64,000 nucleotides of DNA, taken from positions 44,266,420 to 44,330,419 of the forward strand of contig CM036754.1 in NCBI GenBank assembly GCA_020796225.1. Reading direction: 5' to 3'. The notes beneath the pieces were generated by a model. That model did not search any database. It was not told the origin of the DNA and saw only the letters and a program-made list of their open reading frames with translations. The DNA comes from Arion vulgaris (Eukaryota > Mollusca > Gastropoda > Stylommatophora > Arionidae). Position numbers and translations under genes: made by a program. Each line of letters begins with the position of its first letter. The stretch's first letter is position 1. Below, one piece after another: positions 54,776 to 64,000 of the stretch.

Positions 54776-55167
54776 AGAAAAATAAAGTCATAAATGTTAT
54801 ATAATTTTTGTCTGGGAAAACAAACTTTGAAACTAATCAACGAATCGCACATAATGTTGGGAATAATGATATTTCATATACATATAATTTTGCTTGGTGG
54901 TGAGAAATCTGACGGGTTTTCTAGTTAATGTATGTACTACAGTTGTTACAGAACATACAAGATAGCTATTGGTGTCGTCGTTTTCCCACCCACCAATCAG
55001 TTTGGAAATATATTCTGTGCCTGCGTTAAAAAGACACCTTACCTTGTCTTGTCTCTCACTCCTATTTTTATAGCGATGTAAGGAGATAGTTGCAATTTAT
55101 GACTGCTACTTGTTGCACGCATTAATTGCAGATTAATGACTTTTGTCTAAGCCTATTTCTTGGCAAA

Positions 55168-55715
55168 TATACAACATCCGATGGCAAGATCACATCTCCA
55201 ATATAGAAGTCCTGAACAGTGCTGGCATTCCAAGCATGCACACTTTACTGAGTCAGCGACGTCTCAGATGGCTGGGACACGTGTGCCGTATGAGCGATGA
55301 TAGAATCCCAAAGAACATTCTATATGGTCAACTCGCATCTGGAGCTAGACAGCATGGGCGCCCATTATTACGCTTCATTGACACCTGCAAGCGTGATCTA
55401 ACTTCTTGCGGCATAGACAAAAAACACTGGGAGCGGCTGGCCAAAGACAGGAAAGCATGGCGAGCGGCAGTGAGGGGCGGCTCAAAAAAAAGAAGAAAAA
55501 CATCACATGTGGAGGCAAAAGAGAGCACAGAGTACAGAGAGAACATCCCATGCATCAGCTCTAGTCTCCAGTTTTACCTGCAGCAACTGTGGCAAGGATT
55601 GCCACTCCAGAATAGGCTATTACAGCCACATGAAACGTGATTCAGCACAGAACATACTACATGACGCAACACCTATTGTCTCCTGAGACAAAGAGGCCAA
55701 TGATGATGATTTCTT
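55168..55715 (+). mobile_element. LINE RT C-terminus with terminal zinc finger
   Basis: An open stretch encodes NIRWQDHISNIEVLNSAGIP, RRLRWLGHVCRMSDDRIPKN, GRPLLRFIDTCKRDLTSCGI and KKHWERLAKDRKAWRAAVRG. One frameshift near 55560 then gives TCSNCGKDCHSRIGYYSHMK, a C2H2-like finger. Ends with a TGATGATGAT tail at 55702-55711. Same family as 47827-48565 and close in age. Confidence 0.9.
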
Positions 55716-55839
55716 GGAGGAATTTAATTCTTATTTTTTTGAATTAGTCAGCTCTGATGGTCTCCCATATGACTAATCAGATCTGACACCATGCTACAGT
55801 ATAACTCAGTAGATGTGGTACTATGGAATTTTCTGTTAG

Positions 55840-56240
55840 TAAAATCTTGCTATTTATGTGTGGCAGCAAATTATGAATAATCAGTCAATAAGATTGCTCG
55901 AAGCCACAAAAATTTGATTTTACGGAAGAATGCTGAAAATCCCATGGATAGCGATAAAAGCAATGAGGTTTTAAAAGATCTCTGCACACAAAGAAACCTG
56001 ATCAAAATAATAAGAATCAGACAATCAATGTTCTGCGTGCACATAATGTGAAGAGAAGGTTTGAAATTGTTTGTTACAGCTCGTATAATACAGGGAAGAA
56101 GAGAATGTGGAAGGCAGAGGTAGAAGATGCTGGTTGGTCTGACACCATGGTTTGACTAAAGATCGATGTCAGAAGTGATTAACTGCTCCAGGAAGAGTCG
56201 TGGAGAGACATGATCACCTGTAAGCATGACGATTGATTGA
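55840..56240 (+). mobile_element. RTE-like LINE RT fragment, badly degraded
   Basis: Broken frames show LLFMCGSKL, RRMLKIPW, TQRNLIKIIRI and a CVHIM-RR-like segment, parallel to 8720-8930 and 57950-58130. Many stops. From 56241 to 56799 no further feature can be supported, apart from a poly-G run near 56548. Confidence 0.7.
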
Positions 56241-56799
56241 TTTAAAATCTTACCAGTAGTGCATCCATACAAAGTTGTTCTATTGGACAATATGAATACT
56301 AGTACGAACTCTGTGGTTGGAATCTTAAAACTTCACAATACCACAACATATCAAGCGACCGAGCATGCACTATCTCGGAAACGGATCATCAGTTAAATCT
56401 GCTACGCCTGACGGCAAAAAAGCAGAGCAGGACAAAAGAAAGAAGAAGGGTTGGAAAGAAGCCAAAATAATAGAAATGGGGATAGAGAACCCACTATGTG
56501 CAGCTTTTGCATAAATGACACTAGTCATAAAGGTGCATTAACTTGGGGGGGGGGTGATGATCCTCTTGCCATGAATGTTTGGGCACATGACTAGAGTATA
56601 GTAGAACTTGACATGACCAGCATACAATCTGGGGGCTGGGAATGAGCATAATGAACCCTCACACCTCCTAGAGATAAAGCAGTCCAATTCTAATCACTCA
56701 GTGGTAGGTAGAAAGTCCACAGGTCATCAGTGCTATGTCTACATTATATTGAGACAAAGGAAAAGAGACCAAATACAACTGCATTATTCCAGAAGAAAG

Positions 56800-57275
56800 A
56801 ATGTGCTTTTTATATTACTTGCTTACTTTTACTTTTCCTGTACTGACCTACGGTTGTGAAAGTTGAAAATCAACAAACAAAATTGATAAGAAATTGGACA
56901 GCTTTGAGAATAAATGTCTCAGAAAATTACTAAAAGTAAAAATGGAGTGATTTCGTTTCGAACAACACAGTGAGAGATAGAACACAGCAACAACCCGTAT
57001 CAAATATTATAAGGAAACGAAGGTGGAAATAATTAGGTCATGTTCTTAGATCAGATGAAAAGAGACTAAATCGACAAGTCCTTATGTGGTCACTAGTTGG
57101 GAAAAAAAATGTGGAAGACTAAGACCACTCTTCGAAGAACAATCCTACAAGAAAGTAAACTATTGGGATATAAAACCATACAAGATCTCCAACTGCTAGC
57201 AGCGAACCGCATCACATGGAGATCTAAAACCTCTGCCCTATGTGCCGCCTTTGGCACGAAAGGAACCAACTAAAC
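56800..57275 (+). mobile_element. LINE RT C-terminal part, degraded
   Basis: Broken frames give PVLTYGCES, KLDSFENKCLRKLLKVKME and later 'WRSKTSALCAAFGTKGTN'. The pattern NKCLRK...W...RR matches the family of 32560-33490. Several stops and frameshifts. Confidence 0.72.
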
Positions 57276-57339
57276 TATAAAATCAGTACATCACATGCAA
57301 ACCCTTGACCATCTACGGAAAAACGTAAGGATTTGTCGA

Positions 57340-58315
57340 GACTACAATCAAGTCAATTCTGATAACTAATCAAAAGTATAGTATCCATGACTTAGCAGCT
57401 ATAAGAATAGACAAAAAGATTGGAACTTTCCAGAAGATCAAAAAGGTGTTAGACAAGGATGGTATTATCACCAGACCTGTTCTCACTGTAATGTGAAAGC
57501 ATTTTTAGGTCTATAAAGGATATTCCTGGAATAGCTGTGGGAGGACATATCATAAATAACCTGAGATATGCTGATGATACTGTCCTAATAGCAAGAAATG
57601 AAATGGAGCTACAGAAATTAGTTGATAAGGTTGTGACAGAAAGTAACAACAAAGGACTCAGTTTGAATATTAAGAAGACAGAAGTTATGATAATATCAAA
57701 AAGCAGATTTTGCCAAAATGCACCATCACAGTAAATGGGACTGATCTAAGACAAGTGCAGCAATTTAAATACCTTGGAGTCCTGGTAACATCAGAGGGCA
57801 GATGCCGATCAGAAATAAAGAGCAGAATAGGACAAGCGAAAACATCATTCTTGAAAATGAGAAGCATTATCTGCAACAAGTCCTTGTCAATCCCGATCAG
57901 AATGCTAGTTATTCAGTGCTACATAGAACCAATACTGACATACGGATGCGAGTCATGGACAATGAACACACAGATCGAAAAATCTCTGAGGGTCACAGAA
58001 ATGTGGTTTTATAGAAGAATGATGAGAATTCCATGGACTAATGACTAATGTTGAGGTGCTGAATGAGATCAATATAAGAAAGAGGCAGTCATCATTTTTC
58101 GGACATGTGATGAGGAGGAGGTTTAGAACACATTGTGACAACCGGTAAAATCGAGGGTAGACGAGACAGGGGAAGACAGACAGAGAAAATGTTGGATAGC
58201 CTGACTTCATGGCACGGTAGAGCGTCAACATCTGAGTTGATAGCAAACACCAACGACAGAGATTTGTGGAGATCCATGATCGCCTACGCCAGCCGGCACG
58301 GCACCTGATGATGAT
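57340..58315 (+). mobile_element. RTE-like LINE reverse transcriptase and 3' end
   Basis: Relics of the GVRQG box near 57445, then GGHIINNLRYADDTVLIARN (catalytic YADD, 57537-57600), SLNIKKTEVMIISK, QFKYLGVLVTSEGRCRSEIK, YGCESWTMNTQIEKSLRVTE and MWFYRRMMRIPW. A short frame break follows, then SFFGHVMRRR and the end 'DLWRSMIAYASRHGT'. A TGATGATGAT tail ends it at about 58315. It is the best-preserved RTE-like copy, with at least three frame changes. Confidence 0.9.
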
Positions 58316-58373
58316 CCATGACCTATAAGACTTTTGACTGGCTTCTAAATCTCTGTTCAGTATATCTAGTTTT

Positions 58374-58630
58374 TAGAGACTCGATAATGTAGTGATTAGC
58401 ACACTTGCTTTGTAGGCATGTGGTCCTGGGATCAACTTACACTGTAGGGGTTGGATTGCTTCCAACTGTAACAGCAGTCAGGTTTGACCCAGCCTCAATT
58501 GGTTACCACAGAAATGCTGGAAAGTAATGCATGGTCCACATAAGTTGACATCACATATCATATGTTGTTAGTCAAAGAAAAATTTGAACCTAATATGGTA
58601 TTCTTAAATATAACTCATTGTATTATTTTT
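58374..58630 (+). mobile_element. SINE-E, tRNA-derived
   Basis: Head 'gataatgtagtgattagcac' (A-box region) and 'cctgggatcaac' (diverged B box). Body 'gacccagcctcaattggtta', 'ccacagaaatgctggaaagt', 'gttgacatcacatatcatat'. Same family as 30556-30826, more diverged. Confidence 0.82.
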
Positions 58631-58649
58631 TTCTTTGTTTGCCTGCTAT

Positions 58650-58800
58650 GAGTTCATAGTCAAGGCGCCTAATATGGCACCTCTTGCTGATTTTTGTGTG
58701 AATACTAGCTTTCCATATCATTTCCCTCGCCATTCAGACAAGCTTTACTCCGACTTCTCAGGTACTTGTAATTTAGATCCCTGACTAAAGGATCAGAAAC
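58650..58800 (-). mobile_element. SINE-H-type dispersed repeat
   Basis: The reverse strand reads 'tgatcctttagtcagggatc', 'aagtcggagtaaagcttgtc', 'tgaatggcgagggaaatgat', 'cacacaaaaatcagcaagag' and 'gccatattaggcgcc'. Confidence 0.75.
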
Positions 58801-58867
58801 CTGTAGTACAACCCCATACTGTGTGCACACCAAAAAATGTTTCTTACCAAGTTAGTCTAGGAATAAA

Positions 58868-59070
58868 CGAAGCATGTTGTCGACTTCGCTATCGCACTTC
58901 CCAGCAGTCAGGTTCTCCCAGCCTCATTTGGCTACCACAGAAACACTGGAAAGTAATGCTAGGTCCACATAAGTTCACATCACCCATCATGCATTGATGA
59001 CCATAGGAAAATTGAAACCTAACATTATTCCCTCATATACCTCATGGTATGAACACTGGCTGTTTACATA
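58868..59070 (+). mobile_element. SINE-E, head deleted
   Basis: 'gcagtcaggttctcccagcc', 'tcatttggctaccacagaaa', 'cactggaaagtaatgctagg', 'cacatcacccatcatgcatt', 'acctcatggtatgaac'. The tRNA-like head is largely replaced. From 59071 to 59744 nothing else is recognised. Confidence 0.78.
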
Positions 59071-59744
59071 CTGTTTTATGTCTAGTCTTAGAGTAGTTAA
59101 TTCTACTCCATTTAGACAACACTCATTGTTGTTTCAAATAATAATGTCTGTATCTCATGGAGGTAATCATTTGAGAGCTTTGTGTTTTTTCAGTTAAGAA
59201 AAGTGCTGGCTGAATCAAATGTCCAGTGTTTGCTTGGATAAAAATGTTCAAATTGTAGCATACATTACTCTCATCATGAAACAAAAATAACAGACATAGT
59301 AGCAAGTACACTTGTTATGACAAGAATAATATGCTCTAATGGATGTTTGGAAATATCTGACATAAGACAAAATTTAATCTACATTGCCCAGCCGAATGGA
59401 ATATATAGAACATCTACTTCCAGTATGAGAAGGATGGTTGAGGCCATTATTACTGTTTTAAATTTGATTTCTGAGACTGTTTGTTATTGCATTATTTTGT
59501 TCTACTCACAGTCCATGCTTGAGAAGGTTTCTCTTTGTTTGCTATACACTAACCAGTGGCTGCTCGTGGTCATTTGTGGTGGTGGGGGCCAGACCAAAAT
59601 TTTGGAAAAATCATGGTTTTTGGGCTCGGTTTATATTTTAGTATTTACTATTATTTGTCTATTTGCAAGTTATTCCCCCTTTACTGTAATGATTTGACGC
59701 CACATGCGCAAATAACAAACGGGACAACGTTGCGCCATGGTAAG

Positions 59745-59880
59745 TGAGCTGGCAGTGATCAAGACCCTACTCTACCTCCTCGTGGTGACCCTGGAAATAG
59801 ATAAAAGATTATGTCTGGCTAAGTGGGTAAGGATCGAGAGCTACTCTGGTATAGGTAATAAAGCAAACGCAGACACGCCT
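59745..59880 (+). repeat. Retroposon head module
   Basis: 'gagctggcagtgatcaagac', 'ctcgtggtgaccctggaaat', 'tgtctggctaagtgggtaag', 'gagctactctgg'. The best copy of the module also found at 7590, 46605 and 6370-6500 (reverse). From 59881 to 60420 nothing is recognised. Confidence 0.65.
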
Positions 59881-60433
59881 CTTGGGTCCTAAATACTAGT
59901 GAATGCTTGCATCTTCTGCCGATGTCTAATGAAAAAAGTTACTATAGGCAAAATGGTGAAAACTCATAATTCCTGGGGTTCAACAACAACTAAAATATAT
60001 ACCATATAACTAAGGTACAAAAGAGATCCCTACAACCTACCGTTGACCACAGTCCTTCACCATAAAATAGCAAACAATAAAAACAAAAACACTTTGCTTT
60101 TCTTCACTGACAGTTAACCACGATTTTTTTAACTAAACCACTTATTATTGAAAGTCCTCTTTTCTTGCCATCTTGTTGCACATATACAAAGCTATTTGGC
60201 TGATGTGCACCGAGCTGTTTAATTTCAAGCTTTCTATCTTTAACGAAGGAAACGGATTTCGTAATAAAGAATAGTAGAGAATTGTAAAACGACCCGATAA
60301 AACATAGTGTGCTGATATATATGTCAAGTGTCATAGAGAGAAGCTAAATTGGAGACCGTATATAATAGTTTTTAAAATAATAATGTTTATATATTATTAT
60401 GATGTAATATTTATATTTTAGTGTTAAATATTC

Positions 60434-60576
60434 TGCCCGAGTGGTTACCGGGGTCCAAATTTGGGGTGTAAAAATAGAACCACTGTTACTGCACGCATGT
60501 CGAAGAGCTGATAAGGAGGTTTGGCTGAAATCGGATGCATGTGTCCTATTACGAACGCGAAGAAGAAGAAGAAGAA
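60434..60576 (+). mobile_element. SINE-B with internal deletion and exact 13-bp target duplication
   Basis: Head and core are present (tgcccgagtggttaccgggg, 'gcatgtcg'), through 'atgcatgtgtcctat'. It then jumps directly to 'tacgaacgcgaagaagaaga'; about 90-100 bp of the 3' half are missing. The word gtgttaaatattc is at 60421-60433 and 60577-60589. From 60590 to 60919 the sequence is AT-rich with no feature. Confidence 0.93.
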
Positions 60577-60920
60577 GTGTTAAATATTCAACTTTCAAAG
60601 CTAATCAGTGTCAAGTTAACTATAATAATTGCGAACAAAATTTTTAAAAAATAATAAGTACACGTTAATTATTTTTGGTTTGGTAGGCCTGTTCTTACTG
60701 GCCCCTAATGACCATGGGTGTATACTAATTGGAGGAAAAATATGTTGAATTTTAGATTTCAGAATGTGTGTGATATTTTAGCGCTATATATCAACTTTCA
60801 AAGCTAATCAGTATTCTGTTGAAAGTAATAATTATAAACAAATAATGTCTGAAATAATAATAAGTACACGTTACACAATATTTTTGATGGGGCCTGGCCC
60901 TTAATGACGAGCCGCCCCTG

Positions 60921-61375
60921 ACACTAACCACTTGTTAAACCACTTTTGTGGTTGGTATGTCTCCTCCTTCTTCTTTGCGTTCGTTCTTTACGACCAATTT
61001 TAATCACTCTTTGTGATATGTTTGATCTTTGCCAAGAACGTGTATACGTTGCACATTGGTTCGGTAGGCCCCTAAACGCATAGACTTCTACACGCTTAGG
61101 ACACATGCATCCGATTTCAGCCAAACCTCCTTAGTCGCCTCTTACGACATGCGTGGCAGGTAACAGTGGTTCTATTCTTTACACCCCAAATTTGGGCCCC
61201 TGGTAACCACTTGGGCGCGGTTGGTATATGATTTGCAGCTTAAAGCATGAGTTCGTTTGGGCCAGTTGAGCGCCTACAGACCTGTAGGCCAGCACATCCA
61301 GTTCCCATGTGCATTTTTTATCCTCTCTTTATGCACACACACACACAAACAGAAAAAGTACCTGAGCTAGGGAGT
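60921..61375 (-). mobile_element. SINE-C split by SINE-B
   Basis: The tail part is 60921-60959 (actaaccacttgttaaacca). The rest is 61219-61375 ('gtatatgatttgcagcttaa', 'gcgcctacagacctgtaggc', 'cagcacatccagttcccatg'). The target word is ggttggtatg (60950-60959) and ggttggtatatg (61219-61230). Confidence 0.82.
60960..61218 (-). mobile_element. SINE-B, full length, nested in SINE-C
   Basis: GAA-tail side 'cctccttcttctttgcgttc', then 'tttacgaccaattttaatca', 'gccaagaacgtgtatacgtt', 'cgcatagacttctacacgct', the core agtcgcctcttacgacatgc (61133-61152), and the head ending 'ggtaaccacttgggcg'. 259 bp. Confidence 0.94.
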
Positions 61376-61540
61376 TCAGCTACCTAGTAAATAAAAATAT
61401 TGCAGAAATCGGATGTGCTTGTCTACTTGTAGGCACATAACTGGCACAGTGTACAATTGCTCTTAGGCTCAGATCACATATAAATCACAAAGAGTCGTTA
61501 ACAAGTGGTCGATATAGAGTGTTCGAAAAAGAAGAGGACA
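61376..61540 (+). mobile_element. SINE-A, 5'-truncated, next to MTA exon 2
   Basis: 'agctacctagtaaataaaaa', 'tgcagaaatcggatgtgctt', 'aggcacataactggcacagt', 'cacaaagagtcgttaacaag', then 'tggtcgatatagagtgttcg' and an A/G tail. It ends about 60 bp before the exon 2 acceptor. Confidence 0.9.
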
Positions 61541-61599
61541 CTAGAAACCAGATATTGTCATTTTTGAAATGTCTGATTTTAAAATATTTTTTTTTACAG

Positions 61600-61667
61600 A
61601 TTATGTATTTTTTGAGACATCGTCAATAGCCCCTTATCAAATCAGACGAATTGAAGAGTTGAACAAG
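61600..61667 (+). CDS. MTA: MTA-family gene, second coding exon
   Basis: 68 bp between a strong acceptor (poly-T then acag, ending 61599) and a donor (AAG|GTTAGT at 61668). Joined to exon 1 in phase, the split codon G|AT gives Asp, and the exon reads DYVFFETSSIAPYQIRRIEE followed by LNK. Vertebrate MTA proteins have a closely similar segment at the same position (DYVYFE...PY.IRRIEELNK), the first strands of the BAH domain. Splice phase and the 32-codon total agree with the vertebrate gene. No later exon is visible up to 64000, so intron 2 exceeds 2.3 kb. Confidence 0.93.
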
Positions 61668-61789
61668 GTTAGTTCTTGCTTTGTTGGGACAAAATAATCT
61701 AGAGTTTTATTCTCAGACTTTAAACTCTATTGTTTGAATATGATCACTTACAATTTTCACACTTTATCACTATCATCATGTTCATCTAT

Positions 61790-61920
61790 CTATATCCTCT
61801 TTCTGCATGATGTTGACTATATCACTCATTGTGTGCTGACGGTCTGTATGACAAATATGAGACTAACACTGTATTACCTAATATACCTCAAGGATATGTA
61901 AAAGCTGTCATTGACTTACC
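61790..61920 (+). mobile_element. SINE-E 3' fragment
   Basis: 'tgatgttgactatatcactc', 'attgtgtgctgacggtctgt', 'gagactaacactgtattacc' and 'taatatacctcaaggatatg' match 30720-30820. From 61921 to 62249 nothing else is seen. Confidence 0.78.
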
Positions 61921-62249
61921 TTACTATAATCCTCTTCCTATTGCGTTTCGCACATAAAGCTTCTACAAAACATTTCTATTGTTGCAGTTCAGCAACATTT
62001 CTATTAATTGTTTCCCACATTATACCACAATTTTCCACTCTTCTTCTCCATGTTTCATTTAGACGTTCATCCCTTCTTTACTCATCCATCGCTGTCCATC
62101 GGAGAGCTGTTCTAGCCATTACCCCTACTGGCATACAATATGCATAACCAATGCACCTCCATCTTCGTCTTATAATGATGGTCTCCAATGATGCACAGTT
62201 TGTTCATTTTAAAACCTCTTCGTTTGCTATTGTGTTCAGTCATTTTCAC

Positions 62250-62640
62250 ACTTAAGCACTATCATCATTTTCCCACTTAACTACTATTATCATTTTCACA
62301 CTTAATCACTATTATCATTTTCACACTTAATCACTATTATCATTTTCACACTTAATCACTATTATCATTTTCACACTTAATTACTATTATCATTTTCACA
62401 CTTAATTACTATTATCATTTTCACACTTAATTACTATTATCATTTTCCCACTTAATTACTATTATCATTTTCACACTTAATTACTATCATTTTCCCACTT
62501 AATCACTATTATCATTTTCACACTTAATTACTATCTTTTTCACACTTAATTACTATTATCATTTTCACACTTAATCACTATTATCATTTTCACACTTAAT
62601 TACTATTATCATTTTCACACTTAATCACTATTATCATTTG
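62250..62640. repeat. 25-bp tandem repeat, about 16 copies
   Basis: The unit is cattttcacacttaattact + attat, with aatcact/aattact and tcccac/tcacac variants. Confidence 0.97.
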
Positions 62641-63459
62641 CACAGAATGTTTGTCTCTTGTCACTTGCATATATTTTATCACTTCATTTGTCATATTTTA
62701 TTTATACTATCATTTTAACACTTTTACACTGTATGATTATAGAATGGCGAAACATGTAAACACAATGTACTGTAGTTTTACAAAAGTACAAAAACAATAT
62801 ACAGCAAACAAAATATAGCGAGGTTTCGACCAAAAGACCTTTATCAAGCAAAGGATACAACAGAAGCGAAGAAATTCAAGACTTATAAGGCAGACATAAC
62901 AAATACAATCTGACAATAAATCCCTCTAACAACCCTCAAATGAAAATATGTGACTAACAATGAAATAAATGTGATAAACTAGAAATGGAATCAAGAAGAT
63001 AAAAACAATAATAATTAAATATATACATTCATTATGCAGCATGAGAAGAGAAACTAAGTATATTCCTAGGTTTCTTAATTGTAGGTCCATTACAGCCAGT
63101 TTTTGATGAGGGCTGGCGCCTGATGATGATTAGGACTATATTCACTCTTTAGTCACCACAAAGTTTCTTTCCCTTTCCTGACATAACCATTTTCAGAATA
63201 TTTTATGACAAGTTTATAGTAGCATTTGTGTTTGGTCAAAAGCTTCTTTGTTCACAAATGAATGGGTAATTAAGAATCAGTTTCAGTTTTTACATTTGCA
63301 AATACTTTTGTGTTTATTCCAATTGACATGCAGCTTCATAGAGGCAAATTGTGTCATAGTCTAGACTGCAAACTGATCGCAAAGAAGAACTGAGATGAAA
63401 ATGTGAAGTTTAAAATACTTTATTAAAGATAAAATGAACATTCTAAATAATAATAAGTC
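62641..63459. other. MTA intron 2, mostly unassigned
   Basis: AT-rich. At 63095-63128 the segment 'gggctggcgcctgatgatga' resembles the terminus of the RTE-like LINE (compare 58290-58315). Near 62815-62860 'gcgaggtttcgaccaaaaga' and 'cctttatcaagcaaagg' look like a repeat terminus, but no family can be named. Confidence 0.4.
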
Positions 63460-64000
63460 ATCAGCAACTAGGTTTGAAAATACACAGGGTCATGAGAATA
63501 AATGCAGTAAATGTAAACCAGATTATGCTGGAGGAAACAGCTCTACAGGATGTAGAATCATACGCATACCTTGGTAGCAGCATAGACACAGAAGTGGGAA
63601 CAAACAAAGTTTTCAAGATAAGAATACAAAAAGCAAGGGAAACTTTATTGCATTGAGTAAGATATGGAAGTCAAATGAGATCACGTCCGTGTGGTGCTGG
63701 GGCCCGCAAGGGAAGCAAAGAATAGTGCCACTGCGACTTGCAATGCATGTCGTAAGAGGCGACTGAGGTAGGGACCTAGGAAGCTACCCTAGTAAATAAA
63801 AAACGTTGCATAAATCGGATGTGCTGGCCTACTTGAAGGCGCATAACTGGCACAACGTATGTACAGTCGCTCTAAGGCTCAGATCACATACAAATCACAC
63901 AGAGTGGTTGACAAGTGGTTGATATGGAGCGTTTGAAGAAGAAGAAGAAATTAGATCAAAACAAACACAAAGCTGAGAATCTTTCAATCAAATGTGAAGT
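63460..64000 (+). mobile_element. LINE RT fragment split by SINE-A
   Basis: The open frame 63474-63656 reads VNQIMLEETALQDVESYAYL, then GSSIDTEVGTNKVFKIRIQK and ARETLLH, the YLGS region of the LINE family at 32560-33490. After the SINE insertion (63684-63947), 'caaagctgagaatctttcaa' continues the same domain and runs off the window. Confidence 0.85.
63684..63947 (+). mobile_element. SINE-A, full length, with target duplication
   Basis: Head 'cgtccgtgtggtgctggggc', core with gcatgtcgtaagaggcgact (63745-63764), middle 'aatcggatgtgctggcctac', tail 'tggttgatatggagcgtttg' plus (GAA)n. The word aaatgagatca (63673-63683) is duplicated as aaattagatca (63948-63958). 264 bp; the reference copy for this family here. 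Confidence 0.95.

Noticed and set aside
62760..62880. Penelope-type element end or ribozyme
   Set aside because: The wording 'gcgaggtttcgaccaaaaga' is suggestive of a repeat terminus, but I could not find a hammerhead core or a second copy.

Overview
The window is animal nuclear DNA: spliced genes with canonical donor and acceptor sites, many LINE, SINE and LTR-retrotransposon fragments with target-site duplications, and abundant short-period tandem arrays. The mix of tRNA-derived SINEs, RTE/CR1-like LINEs and an RNase H-encoding LINE suggests a lophotrochozoan, most likely a mollusc such as a gastropod. This is a judgement from sequence style; no species-diagnostic gene is present. There are no rRNA genes, functional tRNA genes or CRISPR arrays.

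Only two host genes are visible, both on the + strand and both cut by the window. The 3' coding end of a PEX6-like peroxisomal AAA ATPase lies at 2308-2426. The 5' end of an MTA-family gene (NuRD complex, start of the BAH domain) follows: coding exon 1 at 49871-49898, an intron of about 11.7 kb, and coding exon 2 at 61600-61667. A CRE and an inverted CCAAT box sit at 49688-49699. About 47 kb between the two genes is repeat-filled intergenic sequence.

Layout: 1-1339, an 89-bp satellite; 1.5-9.7 kb, the PEX6 end, LINE/SINE fragments and a pyrimidine-rich minisatellite split by a retroposon; 9.8-20.47 kb, a 31-bp satellite with a heavily corrupted centre; 20.5-24.7 kb, SINEs nested in SINEs and more arrays; 24.96-28.47 kb, a 5'-truncated Ty3/Gypsy element inserted in a LINE; 28.8-31.8 kb, minisatellites; 31.8-42.5 kb, SINEs, LINE fragments and arrays; 43.1-46.1 kb, the longest LINE copy, split by a SINE; 49.7-64 kb, the MTA promoter, exons and repeat-rich introns.

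Family labels used here: SINE-A, SINE-B and SINE-C (related, with (GAA)n-type tails); SINE-E, SINE-F and SINE-G (tRNA-derived); SINE-H and repeat D (dispersed repeats of unknown origin). These are local names. Tandem arrays make up roughly a third of the window. Most open reading frames longer than 60 codons are shadows of tandem repeats; apart from the two host genes, real coding signal is retrotransposon-derived and, except for the Gypsy RNase H-integrase frame, broken.
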